From JAENVU01 sp963801105 (GTDB lineage Bacteria; Actinomycetota; Acidimicrobiia; IMCC26256; JAENVU01): 64,000 nucleotides of DNA. The position numbers and the translations under genes were made by a program. The stretch covers positions 2,046,001 through 2,110,000 of the forward strand of contig CAWDDH010000003.1 of assembly GCA_963801105.1 (NCBI GenBank), read 5' to 3'. The notes under the pieces were generated by a model that saw nothing but the letters and a program-made list of their open reading frames with translations, was not told where the DNA came from and ran no database searches. Positions 24,473-32,336 of this stretch are shown piece after piece (the first letter of the stretch is position 1; each line of letters starts with the position of its first letter).

Positions 24473-24992
24473 GGCAGTACTCCTCGCGTGCGTGCTTGTA
24501 GGCCTCGGACATCCCGTCGTCGCTGCCGGAGCAGTTGTAGGGCGCGGCGGTGGTCGGGGTCGTGGTCGGCGCGGGCGCCGCCGTCGCCGGCGGCGAAGTG
24601 GGCGCGGGGGCGGCCGGGGCCGGGTTCGACGTGTGGGTGCCCTCGCCGTCCGACTTCTTGTTGCTGGGGCCGCCGCTCGGCGCCGCCGCGCTGGCGGAGG
24701 TCGATCCGCCGCCACCGAACCACGCGGCGCCAACCGCCGGCGACGAGCCCTTCGGAGCCGTCCCGCCGTGCTGGTTCTGCGCGGCCACGGCGAGCATCAG
24801 CGTGGTGAGCGGGTCCTGGCCCGGCGGCGGGGTCGCGGCCGGAGCGGTCGTCGTCGTCGGCTTCGCGGTCGTCGCGGCGCCGGCGGTATCCGACGGGGCC
24901 GGCCCGGTCGTGGTCGCGGCCATCGCGACGGCGCCGCTGATGAGGCTGGCGGTCAGGGTGAGGCTGGCGGCGAGGGTGGATCGACTGGGCAT
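24450..24992 (-). CDS. Secreted Thr/Pro/Ala-rich protein with His-rich C-terminus
   Basis: A 180-residue protein with an N-terminal signal sequence (SRSTLAASLTLTASLISGAVAMAA). A long Thr/Pro/Ala/Gly linker follows, then a short C-terminal module YNCSGSDDGMSEAYKHAREE YCHAHGHGD (split here) with two Cys and a CHAHGHGD end that could bind metal or heme. It is the first gene of the operon with another exported low-complexity protein and the ferric-reductase-like membrane protein. I know no family for it. A role as a periplasmic electron or metal carrier is a guess based on the neighbours. ATG 24992 is used because the signal peptide begins there. Confidence 0.6.
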   Translation of the reverse strand: MPSRSTLAASLTLTASLISGAVAMAATTTGPAPSDTAGAATTAKPTTTTAPAATPPPGQDPLTTLMLAVAAQNQHGGTAPKGSSPAVGAAWFGGGGSTSASAAAPSGGPSNKKSDGEGTHTSNPAPAAPAPTSPPATAAPAPTTTPTTAAPYNCSGSDDGMSEAYKHAREEYCHAHGHGD

Positions 24993-25019
24993 GGCATCGA
25001 ACCTCGGGACGGGACCGGG

Positions 25020-25116
25020 TGACGATGCAGATATCGGCAGCGCGAGAAGTTTCACTGAACTCGCGAAACCTCAAATTCGCTGCAAATCCCCACCTTCGAG
25101 GAGGGGGCCGTCCGGC
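25020..25116 (-). promoter_or_regulatory. Low-GC upstream region of the secreted-protein operon
   Basis: About 95 bases that are clearly poorer in GC than the surroundings lie between purK and the secreted-protein gene. They include small inverted repeats such as TTCACTGAA and GCGAG/CTCGC. They probably hold the operon promoter, but I cannot name a single convincing -35/-10 pair. Confidence 0.3.
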
Positions 25117-26244
25117 TCAGCCCCCGTCGGAGGGGAGCCGGGCCTCGAGGGCCGCGAGCCGCTCGGCCGTCGTGGCCGCGTCGGGCCCGGTGACCGTCAC
25201 GTGGCCGACCTTGCGCCCGGGGCGCAGCGACTTGCCGTACCGGTGCAGGTGCACGCCGGGGAGGTCGAGCACCGCCGCCGGGTCCGGCAGCGTGCCGATG
25301 CAGTTGCGCATGACGCTGGGGCCCCGGAGCGTCGTGTCCCCGAGGGGCCAGCCGAGGACGGCCCGCACGTGGTTCTCGAACTGGCTGGTCACAGCGCCCT
25401 CGATCGTCCAGTGCCCCGAGTTGTGCACCCGTGGCGCCATCTCGTTCGCGAGGAGCGTGTCGCCTTCCTGGAACAGCTCGAGCGCGAGCACGCCGACGTA
25501 GTCGAAGTACTCGACCAGCGCGCGGACGTGGTCGTCGGCGGTCCGCTGCAGCGCCGGCGTGACGCCCGGCGCGGGTGCGGTCGAGGTCCGCAGGATCCCG
25601 GCGCGGTGCTCGTTGGCCGTCAGCGGCCAGGTCCGCAGATCGCCGTCCGCGCCGCGGACGGCGAGGATCGAGAGCTCCCGGTCGAACGCGATGCGGCGCT
25701 CCAGGATCAGCGGTCCGCGGGGGCCGAGGGCCGCGAACGCCGCCGGGACCTGGGCCGGATCGTCGACCCCGTGCTGTCCCTTGCCGTCGTACCCGCCCCG
25801 ACGGGTCTTGAGGATCGCCGGCGTCCCGAGGTGGCGTGCCGCGGCTGCGAGGTCGGCCTCGGTGTCGACCCGCGCGAACGCGGCCACGGGAATCCCCAGC
25901 TCGGTGAACGCGGTCTTCTCGAGCAGTCGGTCCTGGGATACCGCCAGCGCCTCGATGGACGGGTGGACGACGAAGCCGGTCTCGGCGAGCGCGCGCACCG
26001 TGCTCGCCGGCACGCCCTCCCACTCGTAGGTGACGACGCGACTGCCCGCGGCGGTCGCGCGCGCGGCGTCGAGGTCGTCGAGGCCGCCGACCACGAGGGT
26101 GCTGACCGCGCCGGCCGGCGCTCCCGGCGACGGGTCGAGTGAGCGGACCTCGACACCGAGCGCGACGCCCGCGAGGGCGAGCATGCGGCCGAGCTGACCG
26201 CCGCCGAGGATCGCGAGCGGCGTCGTCGGTGGGAGTGCGGTCAC
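25117..26244 (-). CDS. purK: N5-carboxyaminoimidazole ribonucleotide synthase
   Basis: A 375-residue ATP-grasp enzyme. LAILGGGQLGRMLALAG begins the fold; KTRRGGYDGKGQ is the ATP loop, ILERRIAFDRELSILAVR the central strand, and LANEMAPRVHNSGHWTIEGA the metal/AIR-binding signature of PurK. It converts AIR, ATP and bicarbonate to N5-CAIR in purine synthesis; purE is not in the window. The start is GTG 26244, four bases after the stop of the upstream LemA-like gene, so the two are cotranscribed. Confidence 0.93.
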   Translation of the reverse strand: MTALPPTTPLAILGGGQLGRMLALAGVALGVEVRSLDPSPGAPAGAVSTLVVGGLDDLDAARATAAGSRVVTYEWEGVPASTVRALAETGFVVHPSIEALAVSQDRLLEKTAFTELGIPVAAFARVDTEADLAAAARHLGTPAILKTRRGGYDGKGQHGVDDPAQVPAAFAALGPRGPLILERRIAFDRELSILAVRGADGDLRTWPLTANEHRAGILRTSTAPAPGVTPALQRTADDHVRALVEYFDYVGVLALELFQEGDTLLANEMAPRVHNSGHWTIEGAVTSQFENHVRAVLGWPLGDTTLRGPSVMRNCIGTLPDPAAVLDLPGVHLHRYGKSLRPGRKVGHVTVTGPDAATTAERLAALEARLPSDGG

Positions 26245-26248
26245 CGGA

Positions 26249-26788
26249 TCAGGCCGTGAGCTGCAACGTGGGCCGCATCGGATAGCCGTCGAGGCGCGCC
26301 ACGATCCGGCTCCAGAACCCGTCGCGGTCGTGCTGGTAGCTGAGGACGTTCTGCTGGTAGGTCTCGAGCATCTTCCCCGCCGGACGCTTGGCGTCGAATG
26401 CCGCGATGGTGGCCCGCAGGGCGGGGTTCTCGGACAGGCGGGGGGTGTGGGCGAGCGCGGCGGCCCGCGCCGCGAGCGCCTCGAGCCGGTTCGCGCTCTC
26501 GACCTGGACCTCGGCGTCGGTCCCGGTGCGCACGACGGTCCACCGGTCGAGCGCGGCGGTCAGCTGGCGGGTCACGGCGCGGTCGGTCGCCCCGGCGGCC
26601 TTCAACCCGTCGACGACGCCATGCAGCGCGAGGTAGCGCTGGTCCAGCGGGGCGACGAGTGGCTTCCAGGACGTGTCCAGGGCATCGGCGTGCTCGCGGA
26701 GGCCGGGTCGGACCGTGACGACGAGCACGACCAGGCCGGCGACGACCAGCACGACGATCGCGACGATGAGACGGCGAACTCGGTCCAT
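26249..26788 (-). CDS. Single-helix membrane protein, distantly LemA-like
   Basis: A 179-residue protein with an N-terminal helix (VRRLIVAIVVLVVAGLVVLV) and an all-helical outside domain. The spacing of SWKPLVAPLDQRYLALHGVV, the following TAALDRW segment and the end NVLSYQHDRDGFWSRIV echoes LemA-family proteins, but the likeness is weak. The function is unknown. TAACGT ten bases upstream of ATG 26788 suggests a leaderless or very short leader; GTG starts six and twelve bases earlier are possible. It is cotranscribed with purK. Confidence 0.55.
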   Translation of the reverse strand: MDRVRRLIVAIVVLVVAGLVVLVVTVRPGLREHADALDTSWKPLVAPLDQRYLALHGVVDGLKAAGATDRAVTRQLTAALDRWTVVRTGTDAEVQVESANRLEALAARAAALAHTPRLSENPALRATIAAFDAKRPAGKMLETYQQNVLSYQHDRDGFWSRIVARLDGYPMRPTLQLTA

Positions 26789-26798
26789 GGGCACACCC

Positions 26799-26804
26799 AC
26801 GTTA
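26799..26804 (-). promoter_or_regulatory. -10 box of the LemA-like/purK operon
   Basis: TAACGT on the minus strand, ten bases before ATG 26788. Confidence 0.35.
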
Positions 26805-26847
26805 GGAGCCCGGGCCCGGCCCGGGGCGTACCCACGATCGGGGCCGG

Positions 26848-26853
26848 TAGCCT
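26848..26853 (+). promoter_or_regulatory. -10 box, leaderless start of the thermonuclease gene
   Basis: TAGCCT, seven bases before ATG 26861. Confidence 0.4.
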
Positions 26854-26860
26854 CGGCGCC

Positions 26861-27376
26861 ATGGCTCCCTCCCGAGCCGTGGTCGTGGCGATCCTCGCCG
26901 CCGCCTCGCTCGGGGGGTGGTGGCTCGGTCGTTCCGAACCCGGTGCCCACCCCAGCTCCCGCACGCCCGGCGCGGTCCGGCTCGCCGCGACCGTCACCGA
27001 GACCGTCGACGGCGACACGGTCCACGTCCTGACCGCGACCGGCCCCGACACGGTCCGTCTGCTCGGGATCAACACACCCGAGACGCACCATCCCACGAAG
27101 GGCGTCGAGTGCTTCGGGCCGGAAGCGTCGGACTTCGCCGCTCGCGAGCTGACGGGTCGCGCGGTCACGCTCGAGCTCGACGCCGAGCACCGCGACGTCT
27201 ACGGGCGGCTGCTCGCGTACGTGTTCGTCGACGGTCGGAACTTCAACCAGGTGCTCCTGGCGCGTGGGTACGCCCGCCTGCTGGTGATCCCGCCCAACGG
27301 TGCGTACGGCCGGGTCATGCTCGAGACGGAGCTCACGGCGCGCAACGCCGGGCGGGGGCTCTGGTCCGCGTGCTGA
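26861..27376 (+). CDS. Thermonuclease-family (staphylococcal nuclease-like) protein
   Basis: A 171-residue exported protein. An N-terminal hydrophobic segment (AVVVAILAAASLGGWWLG) acts as signal or anchor. The SNase domain follows with VDGDTVHV, VRLLGINTPE (Arg and Asp ligands), ARELTGRAVTLELD, RDVYGRLLAYVFVDG (catalytic Arg) and LLARGYARLL. It should cleave nucleic acid phosphodiesters outside the cell with Ca2+. The length is normal. It is divergent from the LemA-like gene and ends 15 bases from the opposing decarboxylase gene. Confidence 0.85.
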   Translation: MAPSRAVVVAILAAASLGGWWLGRSEPGAHPSSRTPGAVRLAATVTETVDGDTVHVLTATGPDTVRLLGINTPETHHPTKGVECFGPEASDFAARELTGRAVTLELDAEHRDVYGRLLAYVFVDGRNFNQVLLARGYARLLVIPPNGAYGRVMLETELTARNAGRGLWSAC

Positions 27377-27389
27377 GCGGCCGGGCCGC
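27377..27389. terminator. Hairpin between convergent genes
   Basis: GCGGCC and GGCCGC are inverted copies around one G, directly after the thermonuclease stop and just before the opposing decarboxylase stop. There is no T-tract. Confidence 0.3.
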
Positions 27390-27391
27390 AG

Positions 27392-28741
27392 TCAGGCGAG
27401 CGACGCGACCATCTCGTCGGTGACCTCCGGCCCGCATTCCGGGTGGAGATACACCGCACGGAGCATCAGCTCGCCGTGGTAGGTGGTCGGCAGGACGAAC
27501 AGTCGCTGGTCGCGCAGCATCGCGTCGGACCAGCGCTGATAGTCGGCCGGGTCCCAGCCGTGCCGCCGGAAGACCACGACGGTGAGCGGGGGTTCGAGCG
27601 CGAGCTCGAGGTGGTCGGCGGCGGCGATACGCGCCGCGGCGTCGCGGGTGACCGCCAGCGTTCGCTCGACGGCCTGCGTGTACGCGTCGGTGCCGTGCAC
27701 GGCAAGGGAGAACCAGAACGGCAGGCCCCGAACCCGGCGGGTCAGGTGGTACGCGTAGTCGGCCGGGTCCCAGTTCTCCTGGGCGCGGATCGGGTCGAGG
27801 TACGGCGCGTGCTGCGAGTGCGCGCGGCGCGCGGCGGCCGGATCTCGGTAGAGCAGCGCCGCGCAGTCGAACGGGGCGAAGAGCCACTTGTGGGGGTCGA
27901 CGACGAACGAGTCGGCGTGCTCGATCCCGCGGTAGCGGCCGCGGATGCTCGGCGCGGCGAGGCCGGCGAGGCCGTAGGCGCCGTCGACGTGCATCCACAA
28001 CCCGCGCTCGTGCGCAACCGCGGCGACGCCGGCGAGGTCGTCGATGGTGCCGGTGTTGGTCGTGCCGGCCGTCGCGACGACGGCGCAGAGGTCGCCGGCG
28101 TCGGGGTGCTCGGCGAGGACGGCGCGCAGCGCGTCACCGGTGAGCCGGTCGTCCGGACCGGTCGGCACGACGATGGGCTCGACGTCCATGATCCGCAGCG
28201 TGTTGATCAGTGAGCTGTGCGCCTGGTCCGAGAGCGCGACGCGCCAGCGATCCGGTCGCGTGCGGTGTTCGGACGCGGCCGACCGGGCGGCGACCAGGGC
28301 GGAGAGGTTGCCCGCCGACCCACCCGAGACGAAGCAACCGCCCGCCTCCGGTGGATAGTCGGCGAGGTCGGCGACCCAGCGCAGCGCCTGGTTCTCCGCG
28401 TAGATCGCGCCCGCCGCCTCGAGCCAGTCCGAGCCGCAGATCGCCGACGAGGACACCACGACGTCGAAGAGCTGACTGGCCTTCGTCGGCGCGACCGGGA
28501 TGAAGCTCAGGAAGCGCGTGCTGTCGGCCGAGATGCACGCGGGGGCGAGCGTCTCGGCGAACCACGCGATGACCGTCTCCGGGTCGTGCCCGGCGGCGTC
28601 GATCGTCGGCCCGATCTCGGCAGTGAGCTCGGCGAGCGTGCGGGGCTGATCGAGGGGGACGTCCTCCATGCGCAGCCGGTCGATCGCGTAATCGAAGCAG
28701 AGCCGCGCGATCTTCTCGGTGTCCTCGTCGAATCGGTGCAC
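27392..28741 (-). CDS. PLP-dependent amino-acid decarboxylase (group II)
   Basis: A 449-residue fold-type I enzyme of the aromatic-amino-acid/glutamate decarboxylase group. FVSGGSAGNLSALVAAR binds the PLP phosphate, HVDGAYG holds the Asp that contacts the pyridine N, and VDPHKWLFAPFD contains the Schiff-base Lys preceded by His. The N-terminal WLEAAGAIYAENQALRW region is also characteristic. The amino acid decarboxylated cannot be told. GTG 28741 has TACCGT seven bases upstream, so it is probably leaderless. The neighbour is the helicase gene, whose stop lies 55 bases upstream; no link is evident. Confidence 0.88.
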   Translation of the reverse strand: MHRFDEDTEKIARLCFDYAIDRLRMEDVPLDQPRTLAELTAEIGPTIDAAGHDPETVIAWFAETLAPACISADSTRFLSFIPVAPTKASQLFDVVVSSSAICGSDWLEAAGAIYAENQALRWVADLADYPPEAGGCFVSGGSAGNLSALVAARSAASEHRTRPDRWRVALSDQAHSSLINTLRIMDVEPIVVPTGPDDRLTGDALRAVLAEHPDAGDLCAVVATAGTTNTGTIDDLAGVAAVAHERGLWMHVDGAYGLAGLAAPSIRGRYRGIEHADSFVVDPHKWLFAPFDCAALLYRDPAAARRAHSQHAPYLDPIRAQENWDPADYAYHLTRRVRGLPFWFSLAVHGTDAYTQAVERTLAVTRDAAARIAAADHLELALEPPLTVVVFRRHGWDPADYQRWSDAMLRDQRLFVLPTTYHGELMLRAVYLHPECGPEVTDEMVASLA

Positions 28742-28748
28742 TCGGGCG

Positions 28749-28754
28749 ACGGTA
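28749..28754 (-). promoter_or_regulatory. -10 box, leaderless start of the decarboxylase gene
   Basis: TACCGT on the minus strand, seven bases before GTG 28741. Confidence 0.4.
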
Positions 28755-28796
28755 CTCGTCGGCCGCGGACGCGCTGTTCCCGCGAGGCGTGGATCG

Positions 28797-30815
28797 TCAG
28801 CCCGAGGCGGCTGCGTGGCGGTTGACGATCTCGAGCACCGCGGCGCCGTAGCGCTCGACCTTGACCGGACCGACGCCGGACACGTCGAGCAACTCGATCG
28901 GGCTGGCCGGACGGGCGCGCGTGAGTGCACGGAGCGTCTTGTTGTCGAACACGACATACGCGGGGATCGCCGACGCTCGCGCGAGATCCCGGCGCCACTC
29001 GACGAGCGCGTCGTACAACGGCCGCTCCGCGGGCGCGAGCTCACCGTCGTTGACCGCGGAGAGCCGAGCCCGCGCGGCACGCGCCCCGCGACGGTTCACG
29101 TCGCGGTCCGGGGGCGGCTCGGTGATCCCGGCGATGGCCCGCTCGACCTCGCCGAGGTACGGGCTCGCGGTCCGGTTGCTCGTGCGCGATCCACGATCGC
29201 GCTGGGACGCCCAGGAGAGGTGGAGCGAGCGCTCGGCCCGACTGAGCGCGACGTACAGCAGCCGGCGCTCCTCGGCGAGCGCGTCGTGGTCGCCCTGTGC
29301 GTGCGAGATCGGCACGAGACCGCGCTCGAGCCCGGCGACGAACACGGTGTCCCACTCGAGGCCCTTGGCCCGGTGGAACGTGAGGAGGTCGATGGCGTCG
29401 GTGGAGATCCCGCCGTCGTCGGGCCCCCGGAGGGAGGTCCCGAGGAAGTCGATGAACTCGCCCACGGTGCCCCGGCCGCTCGCGACCGCCAGGTACTCGT
29501 GGCCGAGTGCCACGATCGCCTCGCGGTGGGTCCGCTGCTCCTCGCTCGCCTCGGTGGCGTCGGTCACGAGATCGGTCAGGTGGTCGGCGAACTCCCGGCC
29601 GGGGGCCGCGGTGCCGATCTTCTCGAGGGCACGCAGCGCCTGTTGCACCTCGGGCCGGTCGAGGAAGGCGCGGTCGCCCCGGACGCGGCAAGGGATGCCG
29701 GCGCGTCGCAGTGCCTCCTCGAACGGCGCCGACTGCGCGTTCACGCGGTACAGCACCGCCATCGCCGACCAGGGTCGGTCGCCGGTGTGGGCGTCCCGGA
29801 TCCGCGCCGCGATGCCGCGGGCCTCGGCGTCGCCGTCGGGATAGGTCGTGACCGTCGGGGCGGGGCCGGGGGAGCCCGCGGCCTCGACCGCCGCGCGTTC
29901 GGCCGCGGGCAGCACGGCGCGGGCGGCGTTCACGATCTCGGGCGTCGACCGGTAGTTCCGCTCCAGGTGCACCGTGGCTCCGCCGGGGAAGTGCTCGCCG
30001 AAGCGGGTGAGATAACCCGGGTCCGCCCCGGCGAAGGAGTAGATCGCCTGGTCGGGGTCGCCGACGACGCAGAGGTCGGTTCGCTCGCCGAGCCAGGCTC
30101 GTAGCAGCCGGAGCTGGGCGCGGCTGACGTCCTGGAACTCGTCGACGAAGAGGTGGCGGAACCGCCAGCGCTGGGTGGCGGCGAACTCGGGCTCCTGCTC
30201 GAGGGCCTGCGCGCTCAACCGCACCAGGTCGTCGAAATCGATCACGTGACGCTTGCGCTTCTCGTCCTGGTAGCCGCGGTAGATCGTCGCGACGCGGTCG
30301 GCGCCGAGCGACGGCGTGCGCCCGGCGCGGGTCGCGGCCTCGGTGTAGTTCCCCGGTCCGACGAGGCGCGCCTGGGCCCACTCGATCTCGCCCGCGGCCT
30401 CCGTGACCGCCATCGTGAGCTCGGGGCCCCGCCGGCCGCCGATGAGCGGTGCCAGGACCCGCGCCTTGCGGTCCAGCAGTGCCGGCATGCTCGAGCCCCG
30501 CTGCTCGTGGAGCGCGCGTAGCTGTGCGAGCGCGACCGCGTGGAACGTGCCGGCGGTGAGCCCGTCGCGTACGCCGAGCCGGCGCAGGCGGAGCCGCAGC
30601 TCACCGGCGGCCTTGCGCGTGAAGGTGAGCGCGAGCACGTGCGCGGGCTCGATCGCCTCGGTGGCCGCCTGCCACGCGATGCGGTGGGTCAGGACCCGGG
30701 TCTTGCCCGACCCGGCCGGCGCGAGGATCGCCAGCGGGAGGGCGGGCTCGACGACGGCCCGGCGCTGTGAGTCGTCGAGCCCGGTGAGCAGCCGATCCGT
30801 GTCCGCGACCTCCAT
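28797..30815 (-). CDS. uvrD2: UvrD/PcrA-type DNA helicase with C-terminal HRDC domain (UvrD2-like)
   Basis: A 672-residue SF1A helicase. Motifs in order: LDDSQRRAV (Q motif), LAPAGSGKTRVL (I), LTFTRKAA (Ia), HLFVDEFQDVSRAQ (II), VVGDPDQAIYSFAGA (III), ERNYRSTPEIV (IV), LLTFHRAKGLEWDTVFVAG (V) and EERRLLYVALSRA (VI). The last 75 residues (AYVVFDNKTLRALTRARP ... LLDVSGVGPVKVERYG) form an HRDC domain, as in mycobacterial UvrD2. It unwinds DNA 3' to 5' in repair or replication-fork restart. ATG 30815 has TACGGT six bases upstream, suggesting a leaderless mRNA. It is divergent from the PH-domain gene. Confidence 0.88.
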   Translation of the reverse strand: MEVADTDRLLTGLDDSQRRAVVEPALPLAILAPAGSGKTRVLTHRIAWQAATEAIEPAHVLALTFTRKAAGELRLRLRRLGVRDGLTAGTFHAVALAQLRALHEQRGSSMPALLDRKARVLAPLIGGRRGPELTMAVTEAAGEIEWAQARLVGPGNYTEAATRAGRTPSLGADRVATIYRGYQDEKRKRHVIDFDDLVRLSAQALEQEPEFAATQRWRFRHLFVDEFQDVSRAQLRLLRAWLGERTDLCVVGDPDQAIYSFAGADPGYLTRFGEHFPGGATVHLERNYRSTPEIVNAARAVLPAAERAAVEAAGSPGPAPTVTTYPDGDAEARGIAARIRDAHTGDRPWSAMAVLYRVNAQSAPFEEALRRAGIPCRVRGDRAFLDRPEVQQALRALEKIGTAAPGREFADHLTDLVTDATEASEEQRTHREAIVALGHEYLAVASGRGTVGEFIDFLGTSLRGPDDGGISTDAIDLLTFHRAKGLEWDTVFVAGLERGLVPISHAQGDHDALAEERRLLYVALSRAERSLHLSWASQRDRGSRTSNRTASPYLGEVERAIAGITEPPPDRDVNRRGARAARARLSAVNDGELAPAERPLYDALVEWRRDLARASAIPAYVVFDNKTLRALTRARPASPIELLDVSGVGPVKVERYGAAVLEIVNRHAAASG

Positions 30816-30821
30816 CCCTGC

Positions 30822-30827
30822 ACCGTA
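30822..30827 (-). promoter_or_regulatory. -10 box, leaderless start of the helicase gene
   Basis: TACGGT on the minus strand, six bases before ATG 30815. Confidence 0.4.
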
Positions 30828-30880
30828 CCGAGAGCCTGCGACCGCGCGCGCACTTCCACCGGGGTTCGGGCGACAACCCG

Positions 30881-30886
30881 TAGGCT
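30881..30886 (+). promoter_or_regulatory. -10 box, leaderless start of the PH-domain gene
   Basis: TAGGCT, six bases before ATG 30893. Confidence 0.4.
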
Positions 30887-30892
30887 GTCCCC

Positions 30893-31549
30893 ATGCCGCC
30901 GTACCCATCGAAGCTCATCAACGAGGGCGAGACCGTGGTCCTCGACCTCAAGCCCCACTGGTGGTTCTTCTGGAAGCACATTCTCGCCGGGGCGGGCGTC
31001 CTGGTCCTGCTGTTCCTGTACGTCGGTGCCTTCGACTGGTTGAAGTACCCCGTCGCGATCGCCATCGTCGTGTACCTCGCCTTCGTGGTGGTGAAGTACC
31101 TCGCCTGGACCTACACCCACTTCGTGCTCACCGACCGCCGGGTGATCTCGCGTTCGGGGATCGTGTCCAAGCGCGGCACCGAGATCCCGCTCGACCGCGT
31201 CAACAACATCGACTTCTCCCAGCGCATCTGGGAGCGGGTGATCGGTGCCGGTGATCTCTCGATCGAGTCGGCGGGCAAGGACGGCCAGAGTCACTTCGAG
31301 AACGTGCGTCACCCCGACATGGTCCAGCAGGAGATCTACCGCCAGATGGAGGTCAACAGCCGCCGCCAGGCCGGATGGCAGGCGGAGGCGATGACGGCCC
31401 AGAACCGCGCCGCCACGCCGGCGGCCGCGCCGGCTGCGACGCCTGACGTCGCGGATCAGATCACCAAGCTCGCGACCCTTCGGGATCAGGGTGCGATCAC
31501 GAACGAGGAGTTCGAGGCGAAGAAGGCCGAGCTGCTCGACCGGATGTAG
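30893..31549 (+). CDS. Bacterial PH-domain membrane protein with C-terminal SHOCT
   Basis: A 218-residue protein. Two transmembrane helices lie at about 22-42 and 47-68. They lead into a bPH2 (YdbS-like) domain with FVLTDRRVISRSGIVSKRGTEIPLDRVNNIDFSQ and GDLSIESAGKDGQ. An Ala/Pro linker is followed by a SHOCT module (ADQITKLATLRDQGAITNEEFEAKK, split here). SHOCT modules often mediate oligomerisation. The function is unknown. It precedes the metal-receptor-like gene by three bases, so the two are cotranscribed. Confidence 0.85.
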   Translation: MPPYPSKLINEGETVVLDLKPHWWFFWKHILAGAGVLVLLFLYVGAFDWLKYPVAIAIVVYLAFVVVKYLAWTYTHFVLTDRRVISRSGIVSKRGTEIPLDRVNNIDFSQRIWERVIGAGDLSIESAGKDGQSHFENVRHPDMVQQEIYRQMEVNSRRQAGWQAEAMTAQNRAATPAAAPAATPDVADQITKLATLRDQGAITNEEFEAKKAELLDRM

Positions 31550-31552
31550 CGC

Positions 31553-32287
31553 ATGACCCGCGTGGTCTCGCTCGTCCCGTCGGTCACCGAGACCCTCCTC
31601 GACCTCGGCGTCACCCCCGTCGCGTGCACGCGGTTCTGCGAACAGCCCGGATTCCGCACCGTGGGTGGAACCAAGGACCCTGACGTCGCCGCGATCGTCG
31701 CGCTCGCGCCCGACCTGGTCGTGGTGAACGACGAGGAGAACCGCCGGGAGGATGCCGAGGCGCTGGCTGCCGAAGGACTCGCGGTGTACTCCATGTCGCC
31801 CCGCACGGTGCAGGACGTCGGCCCCGCCGTCGCCGCGCTCGCCGCCGCCGTGCGTGTGCGCCCGCCGCCGTTCGCGCTCCCGCCCGCGGCGGCGTCTCGC
31901 GGGCGCGCCGTCGCGTTCGTCTGGCGGCGGCCGTGGATGACCGAGTCCGACGACACGTACGGATCATCGGTGCTCGCGCACCTCGGCTGGGCCAACCCCT
32001 ACACCGGCGCGCCGGCGCGCTATCCCGAGACCGATCTCGTGGACGTCGCCGCGCGTGCGCCCGACCTCGTGGTCCTGCCGTCGGAGCCCTACCCCTTCGC
32101 GGCGCGGCACGTGCCCGAGGTCGACGACGCGCTCGGCGCCGCCGCCGTCGTGCTGGTCGACGGGCGCGACCTCTTCTGGTGGGGGAGTCGCACCCCGGCC
32201 GCGCTCGGCGCGACTCTCCGCGGCGTTGCAGGGTGTTCCCGCCGACTGATGCCCTGGAGCGCGTCTTGTGTGTTTTGGGTAAACTGA
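31553..32287 (+). CDS. Helical-backbone metal receptor (BtuF-like), C-terminus probably frameshifted
   Basis: A protein of about 232-244 residues like the cobalamin/siderophore-binding component of ABC importers (RVVSLVPSVTETLLDLG, PDLVVVNDEENRREDAEAL, VAFVWRRPWMTESDDTYG, PDLVVLPSEPYPF). It has no signal peptide or lipobox, so it may be a cytoplasmic relative. The frame shown ends at 32287 with an odd Cys/Trp-rich tail. If one base near 32210-32215 is removed, the end becomes LSAALQGVPAD with a stop at 32249, which looks far more natural and leaves room for a promoter before the next gene. It is cotranscribed with the PH-domain gene; no ABC permease is nearby. Confidence 0.7.
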   Translation: MTRVVSLVPSVTETLLDLGVTPVACTRFCEQPGFRTVGGTKDPDVAAIVALAPDLVVVNDEENRREDAEALAAEGLAVYSMSPRTVQDVGPAVAALAAAVRVRPPPFALPPAAASRGRAVAFVWRRPWMTESDDTYGSSVLAHLGWANPYTGAPARYPETDLVDVAARAPDLVVLPSEPYPFAARHVPEVDDALGAAAVVLVDGRDLFWWGSRTPAALGATLRGVAGCSRRLMPWSASCVFWVN

Positions 32288-32308
32288 GCACTCCTCGGCT
32301 GGCCAGCC
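32280..32308 (+). promoter_or_regulatory. Possible promoter and 12-bp palindrome before the SpeD-like gene
   Basis: TAAACT (32280-32285) in a local low-GC patch could be a -10 box. GGCTGGCCAGCC (32297-32308) is a perfect palindrome near the expected transcription start and could be an operator. The leader to GTG 32337 would be about 45 bases. Confidence 0.35.
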
Positions 32309-32336
32309 AGGTATCACGGGGGGCACACTGGCCACA

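Noticed and set aside
23477..24733. A 418-codon frame running from the exported protein into the ferric-reductase-like gene
   Set aside because: Past about 24080 it becomes an arginine/serine-rich shadow; the real product changes frame and stops at 23956.
28797..30908. Longer helicase start at 30908
   Set aside because: The extra residues overlap the divergent PH-domain gene and its promoter, and a -10 box lies six bases before ATG 30815.
31553..32287. Complete vitamin B12 or siderophore importer
   Set aside because: The binding-protein-like gene has no signal peptide and no permease or ATPase gene lies nearby.
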